Positions 15,584 through 23,251 of a stretch of DNA of 36,666 bases are shown here, in pieces (position 1 is the first letter of the stretch; each line of letters begins with the position of its first letter). The DNA is taken from the NCBI RefSeq assembly GCF_009696065.1, contig NZ_VUMS01000025.1:1-36666 (forward strand), written 5' to 3'. The DNA is from Oliverpabstia intestinalis (lineage in GTDB: Bacteria > Bacillota > Clostridia > Lachnospirales > Lachnospiraceae). A program made the position numbers and the translations under genes. The notes beneath the pieces were generated by a model, which did no database searches, was not told where the DNA came from, and saw only the letters and a program-made list of their open reading frames with translations.

Positions 15584-15591
15584 AATATGGG
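15584..15591 (-). promoter_or_regulatory. Short leader site, copy g (CCCATATT only)
   Basis: On the minus strand CCCATATT lies 12 bases before the AGGAGG of the gene starting at 15557. The downstream TG and ATGGAG blocks are missing, so it fits a core promoter element better than a dyad. Confidence 0.45.
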
Positions 15592-15641
15592 TGAAACCTG
15601 ACCGGATATCGGGTTTTGTTTTTGTTATGGCGGAAGGTTCG

Positions 15642-15649
15642 TCCATATT
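15642..15649 (+). promoter_or_regulatory. Short leader site, copy h (CCATATT only)
   Basis: TCCATATT lies nine bases before the AGGAGG of the gene starting at 15672. It is the divergent partner of copy g. Confidence 0.4.
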
Positions 15650-15671
15650 TTAAGAAAAAGGAGGAACTGAC

Positions 15672-17000
15672 ATGGCAGATGATATGGCAAGACATTCCAT
15701 TTCCCTTGCGATGCAGATGACAGAGCGGGCAGCTTCTATGATTGCGACAGAGGTAACTGCTGTTACAAACCTGCTTGAGGCCGCTGCCGATTATGACAAT
15801 CGTGCCGGGAAATTACTGAAGTATCAAAAGGATGGGAATTTAAACTATAACCTGTGTGATAGGAACTATTCCGGTGATTTTGAAAAACAGTTAAAACAGG
15901 AGGGGATTCTATATTATAAAGTCCTGAACTCCAAAGATCCGAAATACGATCTTTTCATTTATCCGGACTGCTATGGAAAACAAGTAACAGAACTGGTAAA
16001 AGACCATATGATCCAGAAAGGTCTGATAAACATCGTGGAGAAAGATGAAATGGTCCGGACATATAGAGGAAGAAATCTTATGTCTGTAGATGGCCTTACG
16101 AAAGAACAGCTGGTAATACTAAAAGAATTGCTACGAGGAAAACCGGTTACCGTTTCAGTCACGCGATCCGAGAAAGCAGGAAACTATAAACTGCTGTTTC
16201 ATAAAGACATGGAGCCGATGATTCAAAAAGGCCTGCTACAGGAATGTATCCTGGCGAATGGACAAAACCATTCCAAAGTGGCGGAGGCGGTGGCTTTTGA
16301 TGTTTCCTATAAAAGAAACCTGTATGATCAGGCGATACAAAATACAAGGGAACATTACTATATTTTAAGTGAAAACAAAGATGTTCTGGAAGTCACGCCG
16401 AATGGCTGTGCGTACCTGGGAGAAGACGGAAAATACATCCTGGATAAAAAAGATGTCCAATACAAAGAAAAGCTCTATGCAGCCATCTTCAGGATGCAGC
16501 GGCCGGTATCGTACAGCCGTATGGATTTTCAAAAGTATCGAAAAGAACCGGAAGAAAAAAGGCGGAAATGGTATCTGAAAAAGGTAGAGATGGAAAAATA
16601 CCCGGATTACAGTAAACTTTTGCTGCAAGAGATGAAAAACCTGGAAGCCAAAACCAGCCTGATGGAGAAGAAAATTGCTATGGATAACCCGAACCGCCAG
16701 GTATCCGAATATGATCTGTTTAATGATAAAATGAGTTTTACTTCATTTGAGGAAGAGGAGTTTCGAAACACGGAGCATGAAATCGAACTTATGTCACAAA
16801 AAGAAGTGGAGGAAATCTCTGAACAGCTTACAGAGTACCGGATCAAACCGGAAACCATTAATTTCAGTCAGTACCAGATCTTATACGAAACCGGACGAAG
16901 ACAGGAGCATATGCCGGATCTTTTCCAGGATTCACAGGAACGAAATTTCCAGAATACCAGGGATATGCTGGATCGAGAGCATCCCTATGAAGAACATTAG
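15672..17000 (+). CDS. DUF3801/PcfB-like protein preceding the coupling protein
   Basis: In this 442-residue protein the first ~125 residues resemble DUF3801 (PcfB), the small protein commonly encoded just upstream of VirD4 in clostridial and enterococcal transfer regions. The shared pattern includes GNLNYNLCDRNYSGDFEKQL, then EGILYYKVLNSKDPKYDLFI and VKDHMIQKGL. The remaining ~310 residues are not recognised. They are charged and helical, with long Lys/Glu stretches. The protein is several times longer than ordinary DUF3801 members. It is 14 bases upstream of the coupling protein and should act with it in delivering substrate to the channel. The start at 15672 follows AGGAGGAACTGAC. The DUF3801 relation is inferred by eye and by context. 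Confidence 0.6.
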   Translation: MADDMARHSISLAMQMTERAASMIATEVTAVTNLLEAAADYDNRAGKLLKYQKDGNLNYNLCDRNYSGDFEKQLKQEGILYYKVLNSKDPKYDLFIYPDCYGKQVTELVKDHMIQKGLINIVEKDEMVRTYRGRNLMSVDGLTKEQLVILKELLRGKPVTVSVTRSEKAGNYKLLFHKDMEPMIQKGLLQECILANGQNHSKVAEAVAFDVSYKRNLYDQAIQNTREHYYILSENKDVLEVTPNGCAYLGEDGKYILDKKDVQYKEKLYAAIFRMQRPVSYSRMDFQKYRKEPEEKRRKWYLKKVEMEKYPDYSKLLLQEMKNLEAKTSLMEKKIAMDNPNRQVSEYDLFNDKMSFTSFEEEEFRNTEHEIELMSQKEVEEISEQLTEYRIKPETINFSQYQILYETGRRQEHMPDLFQDSQERNFQNTRDMLDREHPYEEH

Positions 17001-17014
17001 GAGAAGAGCATCAG

Positions 17015-18916
17015 ATGGCAAAACAGATAGAATCACAGAAAGCACAAAGCACAAAACTGATGCATATTTCGATATCACTGGCGGTTGGAATCTTTAGTGC
17101 AGTTATCCTGGCCCATATGGCTTATCTTAAAAATATGCAGGCTGTTTCTATTCCAGAGGCACTGATACAGTCTCTCCAGGATATTACAGAATTAAAAGAC
17201 TGTTCCATTTTTCCACTTACCGTAGACACTTTCTATGGAATTATGGCAGGAGCCGGTGTTGGCCTGCTCACATTTTTCTTCTTATATAATGAATATGAAC
17301 GGTTCCGGCATTATACCACAGACGAAGAGTGCGGGTCTGCTGCATTTAACGATATGGGAAAAGATATGATAAAATTTTCCATGGAGTATGCAGAACCGTT
17401 TGGGAAAAAAGAAGACGACGGGGCAAGCAATATGATCTGTAGCAAGCATGTCCGTATCTCAACAAACTTCTGGCATACCGGGATCAATGCAAACTGTACC
17501 GTGTTCGGATCGGCGGGTTCCGGTAAATCTTTCCGGATTGTAAAGCCGAACATCCTGCAGGCCAACGCCTCCTACGTGGTAACAGATCCATCCGGAGAAC
17601 TGTTACGAAGCACCGGGACATTTTTAAAAAAACAAAAGTACCGGATTAAGATATTCAACCTTTCCGATATGAAACATTCGAACTGCTACAATCCCTTTGA
17701 ATATATCCGGGATGATGCGGGAGTCATGACACTGGTAAAGTGCCTGATCAAGAATACCAATCCAAAAGAAGCAAAGACCGGGGATCCATTCTGGGAAAAG
17801 TCAGAAGAGGCTCTGTTATCGGCCTGCATCTATTATCTGAAGGATTTCACGGAAGATAAATCCCTGAGAAATTTTTCTTCCGTCATGAAACTGCTCCGCG
17901 CCGGAGAACTGAATGAACAGAACCCAAACGTAAAAACAGAGCTGGATGAATTATTTGACCACCTGCCAGAAGGGTGCATGGCCTGGAAAAATTATAAGAC
18001 TTTCAAGCTGGCCCCGACCAAAACCCGGATGAGCATCATGATATCGTTAGGTGTCCGGCTAAATCCATTCAATGTTGAAGATGTGGCAAATCTGACCCAT
18101 ATGGACACACTCGATCTGGCATCCATTGGTGATGAAAAGACTGCACTGTTCATTATCACACCACAGGCAGACCAGACTTATATGTTCCTGGCCTCGATGC
18201 TGTACTCACAGTTGTTTGAAACGTTATACCATAAAGGAGAGCACGAACTTCCACCGGAAGCAGATAACCGGCTCCCCATCCATGTGCGCTGTATCCTGGA
18301 TGAGATAGCAAATATTGGAGAGATCCCCGGGCTTCCTTCGCGCATGGCCACGATGAGAAAGTATAATATTTCCTGTACCCCTATCTGGCAGTCGCTGTCA
18401 CAGATGAAATCCCGGTATAAAGATGACTGGGAAGAAATGCTTTCAAATTCCAGCACGTTGATCCTGCTTGCAACGAATGAGGAGACAACCGCCAAATATT
18501 TTAGCGAAATCCTCGGAAAAGCAACGATCCGCCAGAGAAACAGAAACCTGTCCGATGGCGGAAAGAAATCATCCAGTAAAAGTTTCCAGCAGACCGCACG
18601 GAATCTGATGGATCCCAGTGAGATCGTCCAGATGGACAAATCGGAATGTATCGTCATCGTAACCGGCAGCAAACCGATCCGGGATCAGAAATACGATGCG
18701 ACCAAACACAAAAACTGGCAGGAGACAAAAGAACTTTTTGATTACCATGCGTATTCGGTATACGATACCTCAAGAAATGATGAACGGGATCTGTTCATCA
18801 AACAGATGCAGCTGTCCGCCATGATCGACAGTATCCACAAAATGACTCTGCCACAGCCGCTTGAAACGGATACGGAGAAAAGTAATCCACTGACCGATGC
18901 GATAGGAACGGAGTAA
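17015..18916 (+). CDS. Type IV secretion coupling ATPase (VirD4/TraG family)
   Basis: This 633-residue protein links the relaxosome to the conjugation channel and drives DNA export. Two membrane helices near the N-terminus (about 17-37 and 72-91) are followed by the RecA-like ATPase. Walker A is GSAGSGKS (165-172), followed by YVVTDPSGEL. Walker B lies in VRCILDEIANIGEIPGL (around 425-440). Late motifs include TPIWQSLSQM and STLILLATNE. The length matches Gram-positive VirD4 proteins. It follows the DUF3801-like gene closely. The transfer genes expected next (VirB6, PrgI, VirB4 types) do not follow; a run of broken and foreign genes starts instead. Confidence 0.92.
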   Translation: MAKQIESQKAQSTKLMHISISLAVGIFSAVILAHMAYLKNMQAVSIPEALIQSLQDITELKDCSIFPLTVDTFYGIMAGAGVGLLTFFFLYNEYERFRHYTTDEECGSAAFNDMGKDMIKFSMEYAEPFGKKEDDGASNMICSKHVRISTNFWHTGINANCTVFGSAGSGKSFRIVKPNILQANASYVVTDPSGELLRSTGTFLKKQKYRIKIFNLSDMKHSNCYNPFEYIRDDAGVMTLVKCLIKNTNPKEAKTGDPFWEKSEEALLSACIYYLKDFTEDKSLRNFSSVMKLLRAGELNEQNPNVKTELDELFDHLPEGCMAWKNYKTFKLAPTKTRMSIMISLGVRLNPFNVEDVANLTHMDTLDLASIGDEKTALFIITPQADQTYMFLASMLYSQLFETLYHKGEHELPPEADNRLPIHVRCILDEIANIGEIPGLPSRMATMRKYNISCTPIWQSLSQMKSRYKDDWEEMLSNSSTLILLATNEETTAKYFSEILGKATIRQRNRNLSDGGKKSSSKSFQQTARNLMDPSEIVQMDKSECIVIVTGSKPIRDQKYDATKHKNWQETKELFDYHAYSVYDTSRNDERDLFIKQMQLSAMIDSIHKMTLPQPLETDTEKSNPLTDAIGTE

Positions 18917-18965
18917 ATTGCTGATGATGTGATTTTGAAACTGTGTGCATTTCCTATTTATTCAT

Positions 18966-18993
18966 TGTAGCACATGGAAATGTACGTTATAAT
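18966..18993 (+). promoter_or_regulatory. Sigma-70-like promoter for the broken ATPase gene
   Basis: TTGTAG and TATAAT are 16 bases apart, ending 30 bases before the ATG at 19024. This is a housekeeping-type promoter, unlike the repeated leader elsewhere. Confidence 0.45.
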
Positions 18994-19023
18994 CAATATA
19001 TATTAGCATGAAAAGGTGATACA

Positions 19024-19326
19024 ATGAAAATCGATTTTATTGAACTGACTAATTTTAGAAATATTCAAAAGCAGAAGATAAATTTTAAGGATAAAAAATT
19101 TTGTCGCGCTCTACGGTGACAATTGAAGCGGAAAGACAGCGATATTAGAAAGCATCACAAAAGGTTTTGTTCCGATCTTACGAACCATTAATTCACAGGC
19201 TATGAAAGGATGTGATCTGAGCAATACAGACATCCGGAGTGGTGCTAACAGTACCATGATAACCTTGGGAATCACACTGGATGGCGAACAATATGTGTGG
19301 ACAAATAGAAAAAGACTTTCTTCTCA
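19024..19326 (+). pseudogene. Broken RecF/SMC-like AAA ATPase gene, N-terminal part only
   Basis: The reading begins MKIDFIELTNFRNIQ, the classic start of RecF/OLD/SMC-type ATPases. One extra base near 19110 shifts the frame, and a TGA then replaces the Gly codon inside the P-loop (GDN-stop-SGKT). Downstream the sense continues as AILESITKGFVPILRT and up to LDGEQYVWTNRKRLSS, where homology appears to stop at about 19326. Such proteins are often defence or repair ATPases. At least two lesions plus a truncation make it nonfunctional. Loss of the rest is probably linked to insertion of the following Tn916-like fragment. Confidence 0.7.
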
Positions 19327-19611
19327 GTATCCTCTTGTTATTGTGACGTTGGTTTTGTCTAGTTTCATATAGTCCCGTAACGCCCTAGTTACAAGGGTTT
19401 CACGGATTTTGAAAATTTGTAGTTGTTCATCAAAAATCGTCATTTTTCAGAAATTTGGGGTCAAAATTGGCGTCAGATAGCACACCAGAGAGAAAAATTA
19501 AATATTTTATAGACTATGGAACGTACACTTTTGGCGTTCCTTTTCTATTTCCAGTCGTTCAGAAATGGACGGCTTTTTTCATACCCAAAATCAAAAGGAG
19601 AAAGAGAAAAT
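19327..19611. other. Noncoding junction between the broken ATPase gene and the Tn916-like remnant
   Basis: No gene is visible. A weak hairpin followed by T's occurs near 19552-19577 and may be a terminator. A short near-repeat, TTGGGGTCAAAATTGGCGTC, lies at about 19456. The ribosome site AAAAGGAG at about 19593-19600 serves the next gene. The abrupt change of sequence at about 19326 marks an insertion or deletion endpoint. Confidence 0.45.
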
Positions 19612-20457
19612 ATGAATAAGCTAGTAAAGCGATTGCTGACAGGAACGCTTGCTTTTGCAACCATTCTCACGGCATTACCAGTGACGGCGGTTCATGCGTC
19701 CGGCAATCAATACTGGACAGAATCAGCAGAACGTGTCGGCTACATTGAACACGTTATGAATGATGGTTCTATCAAATCTACATTCAATGAGGGACACATG
19801 AAAGTTGAGGGCGAAACTGCCTACTACGTGGATATCAACACCAGTTTCAAGAATGGATATAAAACACGTTCTGACGCAAGCTCCCGTATGAGTAGCGATC
19901 AGATTACGGACGTTGCTCTTTCCTTAGAGTACGTCAAGCAATATACCGCTTCTCATACGAACTTGAATTACAAACAGGGATATTTGCTGGAACAGTGTGT
20001 TGTCTGGCAGAGGTTGAGTGAACAGCTCGGCTGGCAGTGCGATAATGTCAAAGCTTCCTATAATGAAATCTCACAGGCAGTACAGAATGAAGTTTACGCT
20101 GGTGAACGGACGGCATTTTCTATTATCAACCGTTATGTACGCTTCGTGGATAAGGAAGCAGACAAGAAACGGAGCGACTGGAAATTATCTGTCCGCTGGA
20201 CGTGGTTCATCGGGGAAAACAGAGAGCCGTTAAAGCACACGACCAAACCAGAACCTTACACACTGGATAGAACTTTACGCTGGATTCAACGGCAGGTTGA
20301 CCCGACACTCAAAATGCTGGAAACAATCACAGCGAAAACAGGGATTGATTATCTGAAAGAAATCCGTAAATCTACGAAACTGACGGAAAAGCACTACAAG
20401 ATAATCGAACAACAGACCACATCTACCGAAGATGTGATTTTAGAAAAGGAGAATTGA
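19612..20457 (+). CDS. Chimeric ORF: thioester-adhesin N-terminus joined to a MobT-like relaxase C-terminus
   Basis: In this 281-residue protein residues 1-30 are a signal peptide (LLTGTLAFATILTALPVTAVHA). Residues 31 to about 165 resemble the thioester-type surface protein found on Tn916-like elements of gut Firmicutes (VEGETAYYVDINTSFKNGY). Relatives I recall have a Cys where this copy has the second Tyr of AYYVD, so thioester formation would be lost. From about residue 170 (NRYVRFVDKEADKKRSDWKLS to TLDRTLRWIQRQVDPTLKML) it matches the C-terminal end of MobT/Orf20 replication-initiator-type relaxases. A cytoplasmic relaxase tail behind a signal peptide makes no functional sense. I read it as a deletion fusion that stayed in frame. 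It is followed by DUF3789 and TcpD-like genes, the normal neighbours of MobT. Confidence 0.65.
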   Translation: MNKLVKRLLTGTLAFATILTALPVTAVHASGNQYWTESAERVGYIEHVMNDGSIKSTFNEGHMKVEGETAYYVDINTSFKNGYKTRSDASSRMSSDQITDVALSLEYVKQYTASHTNLNYKQGYLLEQCVVWQRLSEQLGWQCDNVKASYNEISQAVQNEVYAGERTAFSIINRYVRFVDKEADKKRSDWKLSVRWTWFIGENREPLKHTTKPEPYTLDRTLRWIQRQVDPTLKMLETITAKTGIDYLKEIRKSTKLTEKHYKIIEQQTTSTEDVILEKEN

Positions 20458-20460
20458 ACA

Positions 20461-20595
20461 ATGCAACGATTATTATTTGATTTCCTGTTCTTCTCTTTAG
20501 GGGGAACAGTTGGCGTGGTTGCCATGTGTATTTTACAGGCTGGCAGACAGTCTGACCAAAAAATGATGGAACTGAAAGGAGAAAAGAAAGCATGA
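20461..20595 (+). CDS. DUF3789-like small membrane protein
   Basis: A 44-residue ORF, MQRLLFDFLFFSLGGTVGVV followed by AMCILQAGRQ, with one membrane helix (about 4-26). This is the form of DUF3789 proteins found beside MobT on Tn916-like elements. GGAGAATTGAACA supplies the ribosome site, three bases follow the previous stop, and its stop overlaps the next start (ATGA). Confidence 0.7.
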   Translation: MQRLLFDFLFFSLGGTVGVVAMCILQAGRQSDQKMMELKGEKKA

Positions 20596-20813
20596 ATTTT
20601 GGACAGAACCTTTATAACTGGTTTTTAAGCAACGCACAGAGCCTTGTGCTGATGGCGATTGTTGTTATTGGTATCTACTTGGGATTCAAGCGTGAGTTTT
20701 CCAAACTCATCGGATTCTTGGTAGTTGCCTTAGTCGCCGTTGGTCTTGTATTCAATGCGTCCGGCGTAAAAGACGTATTGTTACAGTTATTCAATAAGAT
20801 TATTGGAGCGTAA
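20592..20813 (+). CDS. TcpD-like small conjugation membrane protein
   Basis: A 73-residue protein with two hydrophobic helices (about 16-32 and 37-57), MNFGQNLYNWFLSNAQSLVL at the start and LLQLFNKIIGA at the end. This is the appearance of TcpD-family proteins of the pCW3/Tn916-type transfer apparatus. In intact elements it follows the MobT relaxase region, as here. The start overlaps the stop of the DUF3789 gene. It is intact but has lost its usual downstream partners, so it is probably a relic. Confidence 0.7.
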   Translation: MNFGQNLYNWFLSNAQSLVLMAIVVIGIYLGFKREFSKLIGFLVVALVAVGLVFNASGVKDVLLQLFNKIIGA

Positions 20814-20821
20814 AATTAGTA

Positions 20822-20850
20822 TTGCTATTGTGCGTACATTTGCATATAAT
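20822..20850 (+). promoter_or_regulatory. Promoter of the toxin-antitoxin operon
   Basis: TTGCTA and TATAAT with an ideal 17-base spacer, ending 42 bases before the antitoxin start. Good housekeeping-sigma promoter. Confidence 0.65.
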
Positions 20851-20892
20851 AAAGATAGATGGAAATACTACTCACGAAAGGAGATGTTTTAT

Positions 20893-21201
20893 ATGGCTAC
20901 AAAATCAGCAAATTTATATGTAAGGATTGAACCAGATGTCAAAGAAAAAGCAGAAAGTATCCTGTCTACACTTGGTATCCCTGCTTCCAGTGCTATCAAT
21001 ATGTTTTATAAACAGATTATCTTACAAAGAGGACTTCCGTTTGAAGTAAAAATACCGTCTGCCAGATCTGTTGACATCAGCACATTATCAGAAGCAGAGT
21101 TCAATGAAGAATTGGAGAAAGGATATGCGGATATGCAGGCTGGACGGACAAAAAATGCGAAGAAAGCCTTTGCTGACATTCGCAAGGATTATGGCTTATG
21201 A
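20893..21201 (+). CDS. RelB/DinJ-family antitoxin
   Basis: A 102-residue protein beginning MATKSANLYVRIEPDVKEKA, the strand and helix of the RelB/DinJ ribbon-helix-helix, followed by LGIPASSAINMFYKQIILQRGLPFE in the family pattern. It should bind its own promoter and neutralise the toxin encoded next, with which it overlaps by four bases (ATGA). The start at 20893 follows AAAGGAGATG; a longer reading to 20803 would cross the promoter. A housekeeping-type promoter, not the repeated leader, drives it, consistent with a separately acquired module. Confidence 0.88.
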   Translation: MATKSANLYVRIEPDVKEKAESILSTLGIPASSAINMFYKQIILQRGLPFEVKIPSARSVDISTLSEAEFNEELEKGYADMQAGRTKNAKKAFADIRKDYGL

Positions 21202-21527
21202 TATATGAAGTAGAAGTATCCGAACAGGCTGACAGTGATTTGAGAGGAATTTTTGAATATATTGCTTTTGAATTGCAATCGCCGGAAAATGCAAGCGGAC
21301 AACTTGACCGTCTGGAAGAACAGATATTAAGTCTGGATACGATGCCAGAACGTTATCGAAAATATCAAAAAGAACCGTGGAAAAGTCGTGGACTTCGTGT
21401 ATTACCAGTAGATAATTATGTGGTACTTTATATTCCAGATAGCGATAAAAAGGTTGTAACAATACTTAGAGTAATGTATGCCGGACGGGACATAGACAAT
21501 CAGTTAAATCTCCACACAAAGCAATAA
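21198..21527 (+). CDS. RelE/ParE-superfamily toxin
   Basis: A 109-residue protein with the RelE/ParE fold signature: EVEVSEQADSDLRGIFEYIA, then SLDTMPERYRKY and LRVLPVDNYVVLYIPDSD ending in VTILRVMYAGRDID. The ParE-like wording (DLRGIFEYI, VMYAGRDI) suggests a gyrase-targeting ParE over an mRNA-cutting RelE, but this cannot be settled by eye. It is translationally coupled to the antitoxin. The pair appears intact and may stabilise this region, which would help explain why relics around it persist. Confidence 0.87.
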   Translation: MIYEVEVSEQADSDLRGIFEYIAFELQSPENASGQLDRLEEQILSLDTMPERYRKYQKEPWKSRGLRVLPVDNYVVLYIPDSDKKVVTILRVMYAGRDIDNQLNLHTKQ

Positions 21528-21540
21528 AGGATATGATTTA

Positions 21541-21570
21541 AAGCAGTCTTTCATTTATGATCGACTGCTT
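21541..21570 (+). terminator. Terminator of the toxin-antitoxin operon
   Basis: AAGCAGTC and GACTGCTT form a perfect 8-bp stem, followed by T's. A group II intron 5' fragment begins 10 bases later. Confidence 0.85.
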
Positions 21571-21580
21571 TTTTCATATT

Positions 21581-21604
21581 GTGTGTCCAGCGAAGCTGGA
21601 CCAC
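21581..21604 (+). mobile_element. Orphan 5' end of a group II intron
   Basis: GTGTGTCCAGCGAAGCTGG plus ACCAC matches the first 24 bases of the intact intron at 34001 with one difference. It sits just behind a terminator T tract, as the intact copy does. The match ends abruptly at 21605 where SIR2-like coding sequence begins. Confidence 0.7.
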
Positions 21605-21607
21605 GCT

Positions 21608-21976
21608 AGTAAAATTAAAACAATTATAAAAGAGGCCATTCAAACAACGGGGCATCATCCATTTTTGTTTGTTGGTTCAGGATTAAGTAAACGCTACTTA
21701 GGATCTGAAAAATGGGACGAATTATTAAGATAGTTTTGTACTGAATTTAGCAGTAATGAATTTCAATATGATGTGTATGCAAATATGGTTGACGAAAAGG
21801 ACTATTATGAACAGCAGCCAGCTATTGCATATTTATTGGAAAAAGATTATAACAATAAAGTTCTTACAACAGATCAATATTTAGATTTTAGGAAAAAGCA
21901 TACTCCAAAAGTATTAAATGGTAATTCTGAATTAAAGCGTTTAATAAGGATGTATGATTTGTTGAAATATAAATAA
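21608..21976 (+). pseudogene. Broken SIR2-family (defence-type) gene fragment
   Basis: In one frame this reads KTIIKEAIQTTGHHPFLFVG, SGLSKRYLGSEKWDELLR, a TAG at 21731-21733, then FCTEFSSNEFQYDVYANMV and on to a stop at 21974-21976. FVGSGLSKRY with KWDELL is the nucleotide-binding start of bacterial SIR2-domain proteins, many of which are NAD-depleting antiphage effectors. The TAG probably replaces a Trp codon. No start codon or ribosome site survives, because the 5' end abuts the intron fragment. The SIR2 protein should be several times longer, so most of the gene is gone. Confidence 0.65.
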
Positions 21977-21999
21977 AAATATCCCGCCCAAATCATCTA

Positions 22000-22079
22000 A
22001 TAGTGCGAACACCTAGAATCAGTGGTGGGATATAATTATTAGCTTTTGTAGATTTTACCATCATGTATAGTGCGAACAC
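22000..22079 (+). repeat. Direct repeat AGTGCGAACACC, two copies 67 bp apart
   Basis: TAGTGCGAACACC occurs at 22000-22012 and 22067-22079. Each copy is followed a few bases later by AATCA. There are only two copies and no Cas genes. No gene is credible between 21977 and 22368. Confidence 0.5.
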
Positions 22080-22169
22080 CACAATCAAGTACATACACAG
22101 TATATCAAAAGAAGATACATTTTTCAACTAATAAGAAAAAAATTATAAGAATATATCAATTTTTAGCTA

Positions 22170-22209
22170 CCTTCAAACTCATGCAAGATAAAATTGCAAA
22201 GTTTGAAGG
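22170..22209 (+). terminator. Strong hairpin upstream of parA
   Basis: CCTTCAAACT and AGTTTGAAGG form a 10-bp stem with an inner GCAA/TTGC pairing, followed by CCTTTTTATT. It probably ends a transcript whose gene has been lost in the broken region before it. Confidence 0.7.
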
Positions 22210-22368
22210 CCTTTTTATTGTGGATTGGAATCTGTATTCGCTAATTTGTATGATTTCACGTATTTCAACCATATCTCCTTTAAAAGATATCTGTAAAATT
22301 TTGGAAATATGCAAAATGTGGAGCTTCTGAAAACACGCTACAATAGAGGAAAAGGAGGAACGAAAAAG

Positions 22369-23232
22369 ATGTGTGTTGTTTTATCAAATATCAATATAAA
22401 GGGCGGTATCGGAAAAACGATTGGAAACGCAACTATGGCAGAAATACTGGCGAAATGCGGAAAGAGTGTGCTTCTGGTGGATAATGATCCGCAATGTAAC
22501 ATGACCGGGCTTTTCGGGATGATGACAGATGAGGAACGTTATACGATCAAAGACCTGTATATGTGTCCGCAGGAAAGACTTCCGGAATATGCCAGACAAA
22601 TGGTTTATCCGACGAAATACGAGAATATTGACATGATCGTATCGGAACCGGGACACAGAGATACGATCTCTTATGTCGAACAGTTAAGAGACTGTGATAC
22701 CAGAAGCATCCTGGCAAATGCGATTTCCTTTTTTAAGAAGGATTACGACTATATCATCATTGATAAAAACCCCAGTGCAGATATCCTTGCCACAAATGTC
22801 CTGGTGGCCTGCGACGAGGTGATTGCGCCGGTAGAAATGGATGGATTTTCTTATCAGGGACTGACCAATTTATTCCTGGAAATCCAAAACATAACATCGA
22901 ATGGAGAACTGAATCCCTTTTTGACATTCCGCGGGATCTATATGGTCAAGGTGGAGAAAAACACCAACCTGTTCCGCTCTCTATATGAGGCATATAAAAA
23001 AGAACTTGGTGAATTTTTCCTGCAGGCCACGGTGCGAAAGAGCATCCAGGTGGCTGAATGCTCGGCAAAATCTATACCGTTGTTGCATTATAAGAAGCGG
23101 TCGAACCCTCTGGAAGATTATATCCTATTGATGGAAGAACTGAAATACATTATGTCCGATCAGGCCAGGGAGCTGTTGAAAGAGCATGCCACCTCGAAAG
23201 AATATAAAACCGCAAAAATCATCAGAAAATAG
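22369..23232 (+). CDS. parA: ParA/Soj-family partition ATPase
   Basis: This 287-residue protein begins MCVVLSNINIKGGIGKT, the deviant Walker A (KGGIGKT, 11-17) typical of ParA, followed by SVLLVDNDPQCNMTG. The DxxP region reads DYDYIIIDKNPSAD, where most relatives have DxPPS. It should form ATP-dependent patches on the nucleoid and position the element with ParB at cell division. The start at 22369 follows AAGGAGGAACGAAAAAG. parB follows 19 bases after the stop. No repeated leader lies upstream, unlike most other operons in the window. Confidence 0.9.
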   Translation: MCVVLSNINIKGGIGKTIGNATMAEILAKCGKSVLLVDNDPQCNMTGLFGMMTDEERYTIKDLYMCPQERLPEYARQMVYPTKYENIDMIVSEPGHRDTISYVEQLRDCDTRSILANAISFFKKDYDYIIIDKNPSADILATNVLVACDEVIAPVEMDGFSYQGLTNLFLEIQNITSNGELNPFLTFRGIYMVKVEKNTNLFRSLYEAYKKELGEFFLQATVRKSIQVAECSAKSIPLLHYKKRSNPLEDYILLMEELKYIMSDQARELLKEHATSKEYKTAKIIRK

Positions 23233-23251
23233 ATAAGAAAGGAAAATAACC

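Noticed and set aside
22000-22079. Two-repeat CRISPR array
   Set aside because: Only two copies, a shared core of about 13 bp, no Cas genes and flanks that diverge; kept only as a direct repeat.
22070-22330. Plus-strand ORF of 86 codons before parA
   Set aside because: It contains a strong terminator hairpin, has no ribosome site and its composition looks noncoding.
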